Shown: one piece after another, positions 8,201 to 16,344 of the stretch
Numbering within the stretch: the stretch's first letter is position 1
How the letters are laid out: each line of letters starts with the position of its first letter
Assembly: GCA_019240635.1 (NCBI GenBank)
Contig: JAFAYA010000084.1
Span: 1-48,807, forward strand
Length of the DNA stretch: 48,807 bases
Direction of reading: 5' to 3'
From: Acidisphaera sp.
GTDB taxonomy: Bacteria; Pseudomonadota; Alphaproteobacteria; Acetobacterales; Acetobacteraceae
Notes under the pieces: model-generated
Database searches by the model: none
Told to the model about the DNA's origin: nothing
Seen by the model: the letters and a program-made list of their open reading frames with translations, nothing else
Program-made: the position numbers and the translations under genes

Positions 8201-9235
8201 ATGTTGACGGATCTTCCGCTCTGGTGGTCTCGCCAGATGCTCGCGCTGGTTCCGGGGCGGCTGCTGCGTCGCGCCGAGGATGCGCCGAACACGCTGATCC
8301 TCGAACCCGATGCGGACGGCTTCATCGCGCGCTGGCGCGGCAAACGGCGGGAGGAGCCGCTCGGCCGGTTCATGGCGGACGCGGACGGCGCGCGTGCGCT
8401 GAAAACGGTTCTGGCGCGACGCGGACGGCCCTCTGCCTGCGTGCTGCGGCCGCTCCGCCCGATGCTGCTGGAGCGCGCGGTGACCCTGCCGTTGGCGGCG
8501 GAGCGCGATCCGGAGCGCGTGCTCGGCTACGAAATGGACCGGCTCACGCCGTTCGCCGCGGACCAGGTGTTCTGGACCTGGTCGATCATCGAGCGCGACC
8601 GTGTGCGCAACCGCCTGCAGCTCCGCCTGTCGCTGGTTCCCAAGGCGGAGCTGGCCGGCGCGATCGCCCTGCTGGAGCAGGTCGGGCAGGCGCCAACCGC
8701 GGTCGAGGCGCGATCGCCCGAGGGTGCGCCGCGGATCATCCGGCTGCACCGGGCGCCGACCCGGAGCCAGCAGTGGCAGCGCCGGAGCGTGATGGTGCTC
8801 GGCGGCGCCTGCGCCGTGCTTGCGGTGGTCGCGGCGATCCTGCCGTTCCTGCTGCAATCGCTGGCGCGACAGCGGGTTGAGGCGGAGATCGCCGCATTGC
8901 GGCCGGCGGTGCAGCAGGCCGAGGCGCTGCGGCGCCAGATCGCGGCGCGCGCCGCCGACACCGACGTCGTCGCCGCCGAAAGCGCACGGACCGGCGATCC
9001 GCTGGCCGTGCTGGCCGCGGTCACCGAGATCCTGCCGGACGACACCTATCTCACCGAACTGACCCTCAGCCAACGCCGGCTCGGTCTCAACGGACAATCG
9101 GCCGCCGCCGCGCGACTCATCGCCGCCCTCGCGGCCGATCCGAGCATCCGCAACCCGGCCTTCAGCGCACCGGTGACGCACAGCGATATCGGCCACGGCG
9201 ATCTCTTCGCCATCAGTGCGGAAATCGCGCCGTGA
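8201..9235 (+). CDS. gspL: Type II secretion inner-membrane protein GspL (GspL/PilN type)
   Basis: This 344-residue protein has a cytoplasmic N-terminal part (about residues 1-190; segment LERAVTLPLAAERDPERVLG followed by YEMDRLTPF) that matches GspL family proteins which bind GspE. One membrane segment lies near residues 190-215 (VLGGACAVLAVVAAILPFLL). A coiled stretch follows (RVEAEIAALRPAVQQAEALR), and then a periplasmic PilN/GspL-like domain with LPDDTYLTELTLSQRRLGLN. The length is shorter than classical GspL (about 400) but normal for alphaproteobacterial forms. The ATG at 8201 has no clear Shine-Dalgarno, and the gene may depend on its own signals since a 139-bp gap precedes it. Confidence 0.85.
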   Translation: MLTDLPLWWSRQMLALVPGRLLRRAEDAPNTLILEPDADGFIARWRGKRREEPLGRFMADADGARALKTVLARRGRPSACVLRPLRPMLLERAVTLPLAAERDPERVLGYEMDRLTPFAADQVFWTWSIIERDRVRNRLQLRLSLVPKAELAGAIALLEQVGQAPTAVEARSPEGAPRIIRLHRAPTRSQQWQRRSVMVLGGACAVLAVVAAILPFLLQSLARQRVEAEIAALRPAVQQAEALRRQIAARAADTDVVAAESARTGDPLAVLAAVTEILPDDTYLTELTLSQRRLGLNGQSAAAARLIAALAADPSIRNPAFSAPVTHSDIGHGDLFAISAEIAP

Positions 9236-9251
9236 CCCGCCGAGGCGCCCC

Positions 9252-9860
9252 GTGCCGTCCGGTGGACCGCCGACCGTGAGCCCCGGCCTGCCCACCGGCG
9301 TGCCGGGTCGCTTGCTGGCGCTCGCGCTGACCGCCGCCATGCTTGGGGTGATCTGGATCGGTGCGGTCGCCCCGTTGGCCGGCTGGTATGCGGCGCGGGC
9401 GGACGTGCTCGCGCAGCGCCACGCTCTGGCCCGCCGCATGGCCGAACTGGCGGCTTCGCTGCCCGCGCTGCGCGCGCAGGCAGGTGCCGCGGCGGCGCCC
9501 GGGCCGGGCCCGGCGACGATGCTGGAGGGCGAGAGCGACGCCATCGCGGGGGCGGCGCTGCAGGAGGCAGTCCAGAAGCTCGCGGCGAGTGCCGGAGCGA
9601 GCCTGTCCAGCATCGAAATGCTGCCGAGCCAGCCGGAAGGGGCCTATCGGCCGATCCGGCTGCACGTCTCGCTGAACGCCCAGTGGGCGAATCTCGTCCG
9701 TCTGCTGGCCGCCATCCGGGGCGCCACCCCATTGATGCTGGTGGACGACCTGCACGTGAATGGCGTTCGCCTGCTGGTCCAGCCCGCCGCGTTCCGGCTC
9801 GACGCGATGTTCACGGTGACCGCATTCCGCCCGGCGGGCGCGCCGCAGGCCCGGCCGTGA
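9252..9860 (+). CDS. gspM: Type II secretion protein GspM
   Basis: This encodes about 202 residues: one N-terminal membrane segment (GRLLALALTAAMLGVIWIGA) followed by a periplasmic helix-rich and ferredoxin-like domain (ALQEAVQKLAASAGASLSSI and LVRLLAAIRGATPLMLVDDL), the GspM layout. GspM pairs with GspL in the inner-membrane platform. The start is uncertain: GTG at 9216 (20-bp overlap with gspL), 9252 or 9276 are all in frame. I prefer 9252 because GAGG lies about 6 bp upstream. The 3' end overlaps the next gene by 4 bp (GTGA). Confidence 0.82.
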   Translation: MPSGGPPTVSPGLPTGVPGRLLALALTAAMLGVIWIGAVAPLAGWYAARADVLAQRHALARRMAELAASLPALRAQAGAAAAPGPGPATMLEGESDAIAGAALQEAVQKLAASAGASLSSIEMLPSQPEGAYRPIRLHVSLNAQWANLVRLLAAIRGATPLMLVDDLHVNGVRLLVQPAAFRLDAMFTVTAFRPAGAPQARP

Positions 9861-10411
9861 TCCGCGCTGCGCTCTCCGGCCTGGTCGTGGCGGCGGCGCT
9901 GGCCGGGGTGATCACGGTCGAACTGCGGAGTGGCGCGCCGGTGCACGGCGGCACGCCGGCCGTGCTCGCGACCTCGGCGCCCGCCATTGCGGGGACCCCT
10001 GCCCCGGCACAAGCGGCCTGGGACGCGCTGGTTGCGACGATCCTCGCGCGCCCGCTGTTCAGCGTGAGCCGGCGGCCCGCGCAGGAGTCGCCGGTCGCGG
10101 CCGACCAGACGGCGTCGGCCTTGCCGCGCGTCGCCGGCGTGCTGGTCGGACCGTCGCAGCGGATCGCGATCTTTGCCGCGGCGGACGGGCAGAACAAGCC
10201 GACCGTGGTCGCCGAAGGTGACCGGGTGGCCGGCTTCCTGGTGCGTTCGATCGCGCCGGGCGAAGTGACGCTGCTCGGTCCGCAAGGAACCCGCGTGCTG
10301 CGGCCGAGCTTCGCCGGCGGGTCCCCGGCGACGGATGAGGAGGCCGCCCTGCCGCGCCTTACCGGGCCGCGCGCGACGCCGCCCTCCGCCCCGACCGAGC
10401 CGGGGCCATAG
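9857..10411 (+). CDS. GspC/GspN-like T2SS inner-membrane connector with HR-type domain
   Basis: This 184-residue protein starts at a GTG overlapping the gspM stop. It has one N-terminal membrane anchor (LSGLVVAAALAGVITVEL), an Ala/Pro linker, RPLFSVSRRP, and then a small beta domain (AGVLVGPSQRIAIF, VVAEGDRVAGFLVRSI, VTLLGPQGTRVL). That pattern resembles the homology region of GspC/PilP, which contacts the secretin. No PDZ domain or long C-terminal part is present, so it is a short form; annotation pipelines may call it GspN or GspC. It closes the plus-strand gsp cluster; a Pro-rich tail ends 22 bp before the convergent transporter operon. Confidence 0.75.
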   Translation: MIRAALSGLVVAAALAGVITVELRSGAPVHGGTPAVLATSAPAIAGTPAPAQAAWDALVATILARPLFSVSRRPAQESPVAADQTASALPRVAGVLVGPSQRIAIFAAADGQNKPTVVAEGDRVAGFLVRSIAPGEVTLLGPQGTRVLRPSFAGGSPATDEEAALPRLTGPRATPPSAPTEPGP

Positions 10412-10433
10412 AGCGATATCGGCTCCGTCCGGA

Positions 10434-11474
10434 TCAGCCGAGCATCCAGCTGTTGAACCGCTCGCCCGTCTTCTGGCCGTTCTGCGCCCACCAGTCGAAA
10501 TTCTGCAGCACGCCCTTCGGAAGGTTCTCATCCGAGGACGGCAGGAAGGCGAGGCGCGGCTTGTCGATCAGCGGCAGCGCCTTGCGATTGACGGGGCCGT
10601 ACGGAATCGCCTTGGCGAACTCCGCCTGCGGCCCGGATTGCAAGGTGAAGGCGATGAAGTCCATCGCCGCCTGCCGGTTCTTCGTGCCGCGCGGGATCAC
10701 CCACGCATCGGCGACGAACAGCGCCTGGTTGAAGCTGAAATCGACCGGCGCGCCGCCCTGCTTCGGGTCGAACACGCGGCCGTTCCACGACATGCCCGCG
10801 GCGATATCGCCGTCGATCAGGATTTGCGCGGACTGGCCGCCGCTGGTCCACCAGAAAATCTGCGGCTTGATCCGCTCGAGGCTGCGCAGCGCGCGCTCGA
10901 CGTCGATCGGGTAGAGCTGGTCCTTGGCAACGCCGTCCGCCATCAGTGCGATTTCCATGGTCTGGAACGGCTGCTTCCAGAAGCCGCGCTGGCCGCCGAA
11001 CCGCTTCGTGTCCCACAGCTCGGCCCAGCTTTGCGGCGCCGCCGCCGGCGCCACGTTCCTGGTGTTCCACGACATCACCGCGGCGGCGACATCGCATGGA
11101 ATGTACTCCTCGTGCGGCACGCCCTCGACCAGGTCGGTCCGGTCGATCACCGCGTAGTCCAGCTTCTCCAGCAGCCCGAGCTTCGCGCTGTTCGCCGCCG
11201 CTGCGGCGTCCATCTGCGCGACATCCCACTCGACGGCCCCGGCATCCACCGTGGCCTTCAGCTTGGAGTAGGTGTTGACGGCGGTGATGATCTGGATGCC
11301 GGTCTTCGCCGTGAACGGCTTGTAGTACGCGGCGGTGAACGCCTCCTCGAGCTTGCCGCCGCTGGAGGCGACGACGATGCTCGCCGGCTTGGCGCCGACG
11401 ATGGCCGGGGCCGCGAGCGTGGCGGCGGCGGCGCCGAGCACGGCACGGCGGGGAAAACGGCGCGGTTCGGTCAT
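10434..11474 (-). CDS. ABC transporter periplasmic substrate-binding protein (PotD/extracellular family 1 type)
   Basis: This is a 346-residue binding protein and the last gene of a six-gene minus-strand operon. The N-terminus has a twin-arginine-like signal (EPRRFPRRAVLGAAAATLAA, cut near AIVGA). The body matches spermidine/putrescine-type binding proteins: IVVASSGGKLEEAFTAAYYK, WDVAQMDAAAA, SWAELWDTKRFGGQRGFWK, and the C-terminal NFDWWAQNG. The ATG at 11474 is chosen over the ATG at 11483 because AGAAGGA lies about 9 bp upstream. The ligand cannot be read from the sequence; this family also takes up aminoethylphosphonate, iron complexes and opines. Confidence 0.85.
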   Translation of the reverse strand: MTEPRRFPRRAVLGAAAATLAAPAIVGAKPASIVVASSGGKLEEAFTAAYYKPFTAKTGIQIITAVNTYSKLKATVDAGAVEWDVAQMDAAAAANSAKLGLLEKLDYAVIDRTDLVEGVPHEEYIPCDVAAAVMSWNTRNVAPAAAPQSWAELWDTKRFGGQRGFWKQPFQTMEIALMADGVAKDQLYPIDVERALRSLERIKPQIFWWTSGGQSAQILIDGDIAAGMSWNGRVFDPKQGGAPVDFSFNQALFVADAWVIPRGTKNRQAAMDFIAFTLQSGPQAEFAKAIPYGPVNRKALPLIDKPRLAFLPSSDENLPKGVLQNFDWWAQNGQKTGERFNSWMLG

Positions 11475-11518
11475 GTCCGGCATCCTTCTGCGTTGGCATC
11501 CTCGGCGGACCTTTGGAT

Positions 11519-12589
11519 TCACGACGGCAGCACCAGAGCGTCCTGTGCATCCCAGCCGACATGCACGGCGGCATCCATCGGCAGCACCGCCGTGCGTCGG
11601 TCCGATCGCACCCGCACGCTGAGCGTGCAGTTCGCGGCGATCGCGACGCTGTAGCGGATGCTGCCGGCGACATGGACGATATCGACGATGCGTCCGCGAA
11701 AGCAATTCTCGCGCTCGATCGGGGCTTCGGCGATCGCAATATCCTCCGGCCGGATGCAGGCAATCCCCGCGGGTGGCGAGCCGCAGGCGAGCAGTGCCGG
11801 TCCTTCCTCCGTCCGGAGATGTAGCCGTCCGGCGGCGACCGGATCGGCCGCCACCACCCGCAAGACGTTTGCCTCCCCGAGAAAACGCGCGACGAAGCTG
11901 TTTTCGGGCCTCGCGTAGAGGTCGCGGGGCGGCCCGGCCTGTTCGACCGCGCCGTGGTTCATGATCGCCATGCGATCCGCCATGGCCGCCGCTTCCTGCT
12001 GGTCGTGCGTGACGTAGAGGATCGTCGCCCCGACGACGCGATGGAATTGCCGCAACTCCTCCTGCATCTCCTCGCGCAGCGTCTTGTCCAGCGCGCCGAG
12101 CGGTTCGTCCATCAGCAGCAGCGGCGGGTCGTAGACGGCGGCGCGGGCGAGTGCGACGCGCTGCTGCTGGCCGCCCGAGAGCTGCGCCGGCATGCGCCCG
12201 CCGAAATCGCCGAGCCGCACCATTTCGAGCGCCCGGTCCACGCGTCGCGCGATCTCGCCCCGCGGCAGGCGGCGCATGCGCAGCGGGAAGGCGATGTTCT
12301 GGGCGACCGTCAGATACGGGAACAGCGCGTAGTTCTGGAACACCATGCCGATGTTGCGCCGATGCGGCGGCATCGCCGTGACGTCGCTGCCCTCGATCAG
12401 CACCCTGCCCTCGCTGGGCGGGATGAAGCCGGCGACCGTGCCGAGCAGGGTCGACTTGCCGGAGCCGGACGGCCCGAGAAAGGCGAAGAACTCGCCCTGC
12501 GCGATGACCAGGCTGGTCGGGCGCAGCGCGGTGACCAGCCCGTACTGCTTGCTGACGCCGGCGAATTCCACGCTCGCGCCGCGCGTCAT
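11519..12589 (-). CDS. ABC transporter ATPase (PotA type)
   Basis: This is a 356-residue cytoplasmic ATPase. Walker A is GPSGSGKST, the Q-loop is in MVFQNYALFPYLTV, the signature is LSGGQQQRVALARA, Walker B is LLLMDEPLGALD, and the switch His is in ILYVTHDQ. A C-terminal TOBE-like beta domain (about residues 270-356) is typical of the polyamine/maltose importer subfamily. The start ATG overlaps the end of the upstream permease gene by 4 bp. The frame is open much further upstream but that part is shadow of the permease. Confidence 0.93.
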   Translation of the reverse strand: MTRGASVEFAGVSKQYGLVTALRPTSLVIAQGEFFAFLGPSGSGKSTLLGTVAGFIPPSEGRVLIEGSDVTAMPPHRRNIGMVFQNYALFPYLTVAQNIAFPLRMRRLPRGEIARRVDRALEMVRLGDFGGRMPAQLSGGQQQRVALARAAVYDPPLLLMDEPLGALDKTLREEMQEELRQFHRVVGATILYVTHDQQEAAAMADRMAIMNHGAVEQAGPPRDLYARPENSFVARFLGEANVLRVVAADPVAAGRLHLRTEEGPALLACGSPPAGIACIRPEDIAIAEAPIERENCFRGRIVDIVHVAGSIRYSVAIAANCTLSVRVRSDRRTAVLPMDAAVHVGWDAQDALVLPS

Positions 12590-13404
12590 GGCGGCGGCTC
12601 CACGGCCTTGCGCCGCCGCAGCGTCTCCGCCGCGACGAGCAGCAGCAGCGTGAACGCCAGGATCAGCGTGGCGACCGCGGCGATGGTCGGCGTCACGCTC
12701 TGCGCGAGGTGCTCCCACAGCAGCCGGGGCAGCGTCTCGGTGCGCGGGCCGGCCAGGAACAGCGCCAGCATCAGCTCGTCGAACGACACGGCGAAGGCGA
12801 AGATGCCGCCGATCAGCAGCCCGCCGGCGATCATCGGCAGCGTTACGAAGCGAAAGGTCCGCCAGCCATTGGCGCCGAGCGTCCTGGCCGCGAGTTCGAG
12901 CGCATGATCGTAGCCGCGCAGCGCCGCCGCGACGGTGGTGAAGACCAGCGGCGTCGCCACCACGGTGTGGCCGATCACCACCGCCGCGTAGGAGCCGGAC
13001 AGCCCGAGATCGAGCATCGTCGGATAGAGCCCGATCGCGATGATGACGTGCGGCAGCATCATCGGCGCGACCACGAGCGAGCCGAACGGCAGCAGCCACC
13101 GCCGGCCGCCGCGCGTCACCGCGAGCGCGCTCAACGTGCCCAGCGCGACCGAGGCCAGCGCCGTCGCCGTGCCGATCTGGATGCTGTTCCATGCCGCGCG
13201 CAGCCAGCGCGACTGCTCCCACGCCGACGCGTACCAGCGCAGCGCGAACCGGGTCGGCGGAAACGTCAGGTAGAGCTGGTCGGTGAAGGACATCAGCACG
13301 ATCACCACGACCGGGGCGACCAGGAACAGCACGAAGGCGGCCAGCAGCACCGCCGCGCCGATGCGCCCGGCAACACCCAGCACGGCGTCCGCGCGCCCCA
13401 TCAT
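12586..13404 (-). CDS. ABC transporter permease (PotC type)
   Basis: This 272-residue inner-membrane permease has about six hydrophobic helices. It carries the EAA-type coupling motif in LELAARTLGANGWRTFRFVTLP, which docks on the ATPase. The length and the last-helix pattern match the second permease of spermidine/putrescine-like importers. The ATG at 13404 (followed by a second ATG) overlaps the stop of the first permease as ATGA, implying coupled translation. Confidence 0.9.
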   Translation of the reverse strand: MMGRADAVLGVAGRIGAAVLLAAFVLFLVAPVVVIVLMSFTDQLYLTFPPTRFALRWYASAWEQSRWLRAAWNSIQIGTATALASVALGTLSALAVTRGGRRWLLPFGSLVVAPMMLPHVIIAIGLYPTMLDLGLSGSYAAVVIGHTVVATPLVFTTVAAALRGYDHALELAARTLGANGWRTFRFVTLPMIAGGLLIGGIFAFAVSFDELMLALFLAGPRTETLPRLLWEHLAQSVTPTIAAVATLILAFTLLLLVAAETLRRRKAVEPPP

Positions 13405-14261
13405 CGCAGGCTTCGCGTGACCTCGACGCGCGCCAGCCTTCCGTACGCCAGGTAGATCACCACGGTCAGCGCCAGCAGGATGGTGGCGATCGCCGAAGCG
13501 AGCGGCCAGTCGAGATAGGTATCGGCCTCCTCCTCGATGATCATCGCCGCCATGGTCGTCCGCCCGCCGCCGAGCAGCGACGGCGTGATGAAGAACCCCA
13601 GCGAGGTGATGAACACCAGGGCGACGCCGGCATTCACGCCGGGCAGCGACAGCGGCAGATAGACGCGCAGGAACAGCCGCACCGGTGCGGCGCCGAGGAT
13701 GCGCCCGGCGCGCAGCAGGGTCGGGTCGATGCGGCGCATCGTCGCGATCAGCGGCAGCAGCATGAACGGCAGCAGCACGTGCACCATGCCGATCGCCACC
13801 GCCGTCGTGGTCTGCAGGATGCGCACCGGCGCCCCGGCCAGCCCCAGTGCGATCAGCGCCTGGTTCACCACGCCATAACGCTGGAACAGGATCAGCCACG
13901 CGTAGCTGCGGATCACCGCGCTGGTCCACAGCGACGCGACGATCAGCCCCGTCATCACCTGCAGCGCCCCGCCGCGCATGCGCGCGGTGAGCGCCGCCAC
14001 GGGATAGGCGAGCAGCAGGCAGATGGCGGTCACCAGCGCGGCGATCTCGATCGTATAGAGCAGGATGTGCGCGTACGGCCCGGCGCCCAGCACCTTCGCG
14101 TAGTTGGAAAAGTTCGGCCGCGGGTCCAGCACGCTGCGCAGCACGACCCGCAGCAGCGGCCAGACGAAGAACACCGCGAGGAAGCCGCAGGGAAGCGGCA
14201 GCAGCAGCAGGTAGCCGCGCCCCAGCGTCCAGGGTTTCGCCGCTCGCCCGATGCCCGCCAT
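13401..14261 (-). CDS. ABC transporter permease (PotB type)
   Basis: This 286-residue membrane protein is the first permease of the importer. Hydrophobic segments begin at YLLLLPLPCGFLAVFFVWPL, and the EAA loop (LRAGRILGAAPVRLFLRVYL) precedes the final helices. It sits 14 bp downstream of a dehydrogenase gene and overlaps the next permease by 4 bp, so importer and dehydrogenases are one transcription unit. Confidence 0.9.
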   Translation of the reverse strand: MAGIGRAAKPWTLGRGYLLLLPLPCGFLAVFFVWPLLRVVLRSVLDPRPNFSNYAKVLGAGPYAHILLYTIEIAALVTAICLLLAYPVAALTARMRGGALQVMTGLIVASLWTSAVIRSYAWLILFQRYGVVNQALIALGLAGAPVRILQTTTAVAIGMVHVLLPFMLLPLIATMRRIDPTLLRAGRILGAAPVRLFLRVYLPLSLPGVNAGVALVFITSLGFFITPSLLGGGRTTMAAMIIEEEADTYLDWPLASAIATILLALTVVIYLAYGRLARVEVTRSLR

Positions 14262-14275
14262 CGGGTTTTGCCCGC

Positions 14276-15040
14276 TCAGATGCCGACGATGGTGTCGCCG
14301 CCGTTCAGGCTGAGCACCTGCCCGGTGATGAAGCCGGCCTGCGGCGAGACGAGGTAGAGCACGGCGTGGGCGATCTCCTCCGGCTCCGCCCAGCGGCCGA
14401 GCGGCACGCGCGCCATGCGCTCGCGCACCGCGTCGATGCCGTCCTTCTCGATCGCCATCGGGCTGGTGACGCCGCCGGGGGCGATCGCGTTGACGGTGAT
14501 GCGGTGCGGCGCCAGCTCCTTCGCCCAGGACTTGGTGAAGCCGAGAACGGCCGCCTTCGCCGCGCAGTAGGTCGACCCGAAATGATGCCCGACCATGCCC
14601 CAGATCGACGAGATGTTGACGATCGCCCCGCCGCCGAGCGACTTCATGCCCGGCAGCACCGACCGCGTCGTGAAGAACGTGCCCTTCACGTGCACGTCGA
14701 ACATGCGGTCGAACATCGCCTCGTCGATCGCTTCGGTGACGGCGCGGTCGGCGCCGATGCCGGCATTGTTTACGAGGATGGCGATCGGGCCGAGCTCCGC
14801 TTCCACCCGCGCGACCAGCGCTGCCATTGCCGCCGGGTCGGCGACGTTCTCGACCGCTTCCATCACGCGCCTGCCGTGCTGGCGCACGATCGCCGCGGAC
14901 TCCGCCACGCGCTCGGGCACGATGTCGTGCACGACCACGTCCGCACCGTGCTGCGCCAGCAGTGCCGCGTGGGCGCGGCCCATGCCGCGGCCCGAGCCGG
15001 TGATCAGGGCAACCCGGCCCTGCAGGAGCGCGCCGTCCAT
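14276..15040 (-). CDS. Short-chain dehydrogenase/reductase (SDR) 1
   Basis: This is a 254-residue classical SDR. It has the cofactor motif GSGRGMG (residues 16-22), NNAG near residue 90, a catalytic Ser in VNISSIWG, and the YxxxK pair in STYCAAKAAVLGFTKSWAKE. The C-terminal ITGQVLSLNGGDT segment is common in 3-oxoacyl reductase-like and sugar/steroid alcohol dehydrogenases. The substrate is unknown. Its position between a second SDR and an importer suggests that both enzymes oxidise the imported compound, which is inference. Confidence 0.88.
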   Translation of the reverse strand: MDGALLQGRVALITGSGRGMGRAHAALLAQHGADVVVHDIVPERVAESAAIVRQHGRRVMEAVENVADPAAMAALVARVEAELGPIAILVNNAGIGADRAVTEAIDEAMFDRMFDVHVKGTFFTTRSVLPGMKSLGGGAIVNISSIWGMVGHHFGSTYCAAKAAVLGFTKSWAKELAPHRITVNAIAPGGVTSPMAIEKDGIDAVRERMARVPLGRWAEPEEIAHAVLYLVSPQAGFITGQVLSLNGGDTIVGI

Positions 15041-15053
15041 CGTTCCTCCCCGG

Positions 15054-15794
15054 TCAGGCCATCAGCGCGCCGCCGCTGGCGAGCACGCTTTCGCCGACCA
15101 CGTAGCGGTTGCGGCTGGAAGCCAGGAAGGCCACCAGCTCGGCGATCTCCTCCGGCTCGGCGGCACGCCGCACCGGAATGGTCAGGATGCGCTGCGCGAG
15201 CCAGGCCTGCGACTTCGCCGTCTCGGTCGCCATCGCCCCGGGACTGACCGCGTTCACCAGGACCTCGTGCGGCGCCAGCTCCTCGGCGAAGGTGCGGGTC
15301 AGGCTGACCAGCGCCGCCTTCGCCGCGGCGTATGCCGGCAGCGTCGTCTTCGGCTGGTAGGCGTCGACGGACGCGATGTTGACGATGCGCCCGTAGCGCC
15401 GCGCGATCATCATGTCCATGCAGGCCCGCGAGGCGATGAACGCGCTCGACAGGTTGACCCGGAACGTCCAGTCCCAGTTCGCCGCGGTCACCTCGCGGAT
15501 GGTCTCGTAGCGCCAGCCGCCGGCGTTGTTGATCAACGCGTCGAGCCGGCCGGCCTCGGCGGCGATGCGGTCGCGCAACGCGAGCACCGCCGGCTCTTCG
15601 GCCATGTCGGTGCAGCTCGCCTGGGCGGTCAGGCCCTGCGCGCGCAGGGCGGCGGCCGCCGCCTCCACGCCGGGTCCGTTGAGGTCCGCGAGATAGACGG
15701 TCGCGCCGCGCTGCGCGAGCAGTGTGGCAATGGCTCGCCCGAGCCCCTGGGCGGCGCCGGTCACCAGCGCGACCTGCCCGTCAAACTCGCCCAT
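15054..15794 (-). CDS. Short-chain dehydrogenase/reductase (SDR) 2
   Basis: This is a 246-residue classical SDR and the first gene of the transporter operon. Motifs are GAAQGLG, NNAGGW, IVNIASVDAY with the catalytic Ser, and YAAAKAALVSLTRTFAEELA with Tyr and Lys. The start is the ATG at 15794, which places MGEFDGQVALVTG in register; the open frame upstream adds a basic stretch that looks non-coding. It is related to but clearly different from SDR 1, whose start lies 13 bp downstream of this stop. Confidence 0.87.
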   Translation of the reverse strand: MGEFDGQVALVTGAAQGLGRAIATLLAQRGATVYLADLNGPGVEAAAAALRAQGLTAQASCTDMAEEPAVLALRDRIAAEAGRLDALINNAGGWRYETIREVTAANWDWTFRVNLSSAFIASRACMDMMIARRYGRIVNIASVDAYQPKTTLPAYAAAKAALVSLTRTFAEELAPHEVLVNAVSPGAMATETAKSQAWLAQRILTIPVRRAAEPEEIAELVAFLASSRNRYVVGESVLASGGALMA

Positions 15795-15862
15795 TGCTCG
15801 GCTAATCCATCGCTTTCCACGGCGAGCGTGGCCGCGCATCCTGTGGGCGTCAAGGCACGCCG

Positions 15863-15882
15863 CCGGCCTCAGACGAGGCCGG
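15863..15882. terminator. Strong hairpin between the MoaD and SDR genes
   Basis: CCGGCCTC-AGAC-GAGGCCGG is a perfect 8-bp stem with a 4-nt loop. It lies in the 245-bp intergenic region (15795-16039), downstream of the BNR-MoaD pair and upstream of the SDR operon. No T-run follows on either strand, so it may be a pause or 3'-end protection hairpin rather than a full intrinsic terminator. Nothing else convincing was found in this interval. Confidence 0.45.
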
Positions 15883-16039
15883 ATAATCCGCGCAGATGTC
15901 GGCTATTGCGCGGGCGTCGGCCCGGTCGAACTCAGCTTTCGCGCTTGCGTGCGCGAGCAATCGGGGTCGCTCGATTGCCGGATTTGCTGGGGTTTGCGGG
16001 CATGACACACGCCGCGGGCGCGCGTGCCGGCACTGAACG

Positions 16040-16339
16040 CTATCCGCCGCTGATCGCCGTCATCACCCAGACCTCGACGCCCGGGGCGAGCGGGGTGGTC
16101 AGGGTCGCGCGTCGGCCGTCCACGAACACGTTGATATGGCGGCGGATGCGCGGCGCGGCATCGCAGAGCCGGTCGCGCATGCCTGGCCATCGCGCATCCA
16201 GCGCGTCGATCATCTCGCCCACGGTCCTCGCCGGAACGCTCGGCGCGCGCTCGCATCCCGGGAACAGCGCCGCGAGTGCGGCGGGCAGCGACACCGTTAC
16301 CGCGCACGCGATGGGCTCGGCGGCGGCGGATCCCTCCAT
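16040..16339 (-). CDS. MoaD/ThiS-family sulfur-carrier-like protein
   Basis: This is a 99-residue protein with a beta-grasp layout: VTVSLPAALAALFPG, then TVGEMIDALDARWPGMRDRL, then NVFVDGRRATLTTPLAPGVE and a C-terminal ISGG ending in di-glycine. The terminal GG is the tail that is adenylated and thiocarboxylated in MoaD and ThiS. The ATG at 16339 lies 5 bp downstream of the BNR-repeat gene stop, so the two are cotranscribed. No molybdopterin or thiamine genes are near, so the role is probably a dedicated sulfur donor or a protein modifier rather than general cofactor synthesis; this is inference. Confidence 0.82.
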   Translation of the reverse strand: MEGSAAAEPIACAVTVSLPAALAALFPGCERAPSVPARTVGEMIDALDARWPGMRDRLCDAAPRIRRHINVFVDGRRATLTTPLAPGVEVWVMTAISGG

Positions 16340-16344
16340 GTCGG

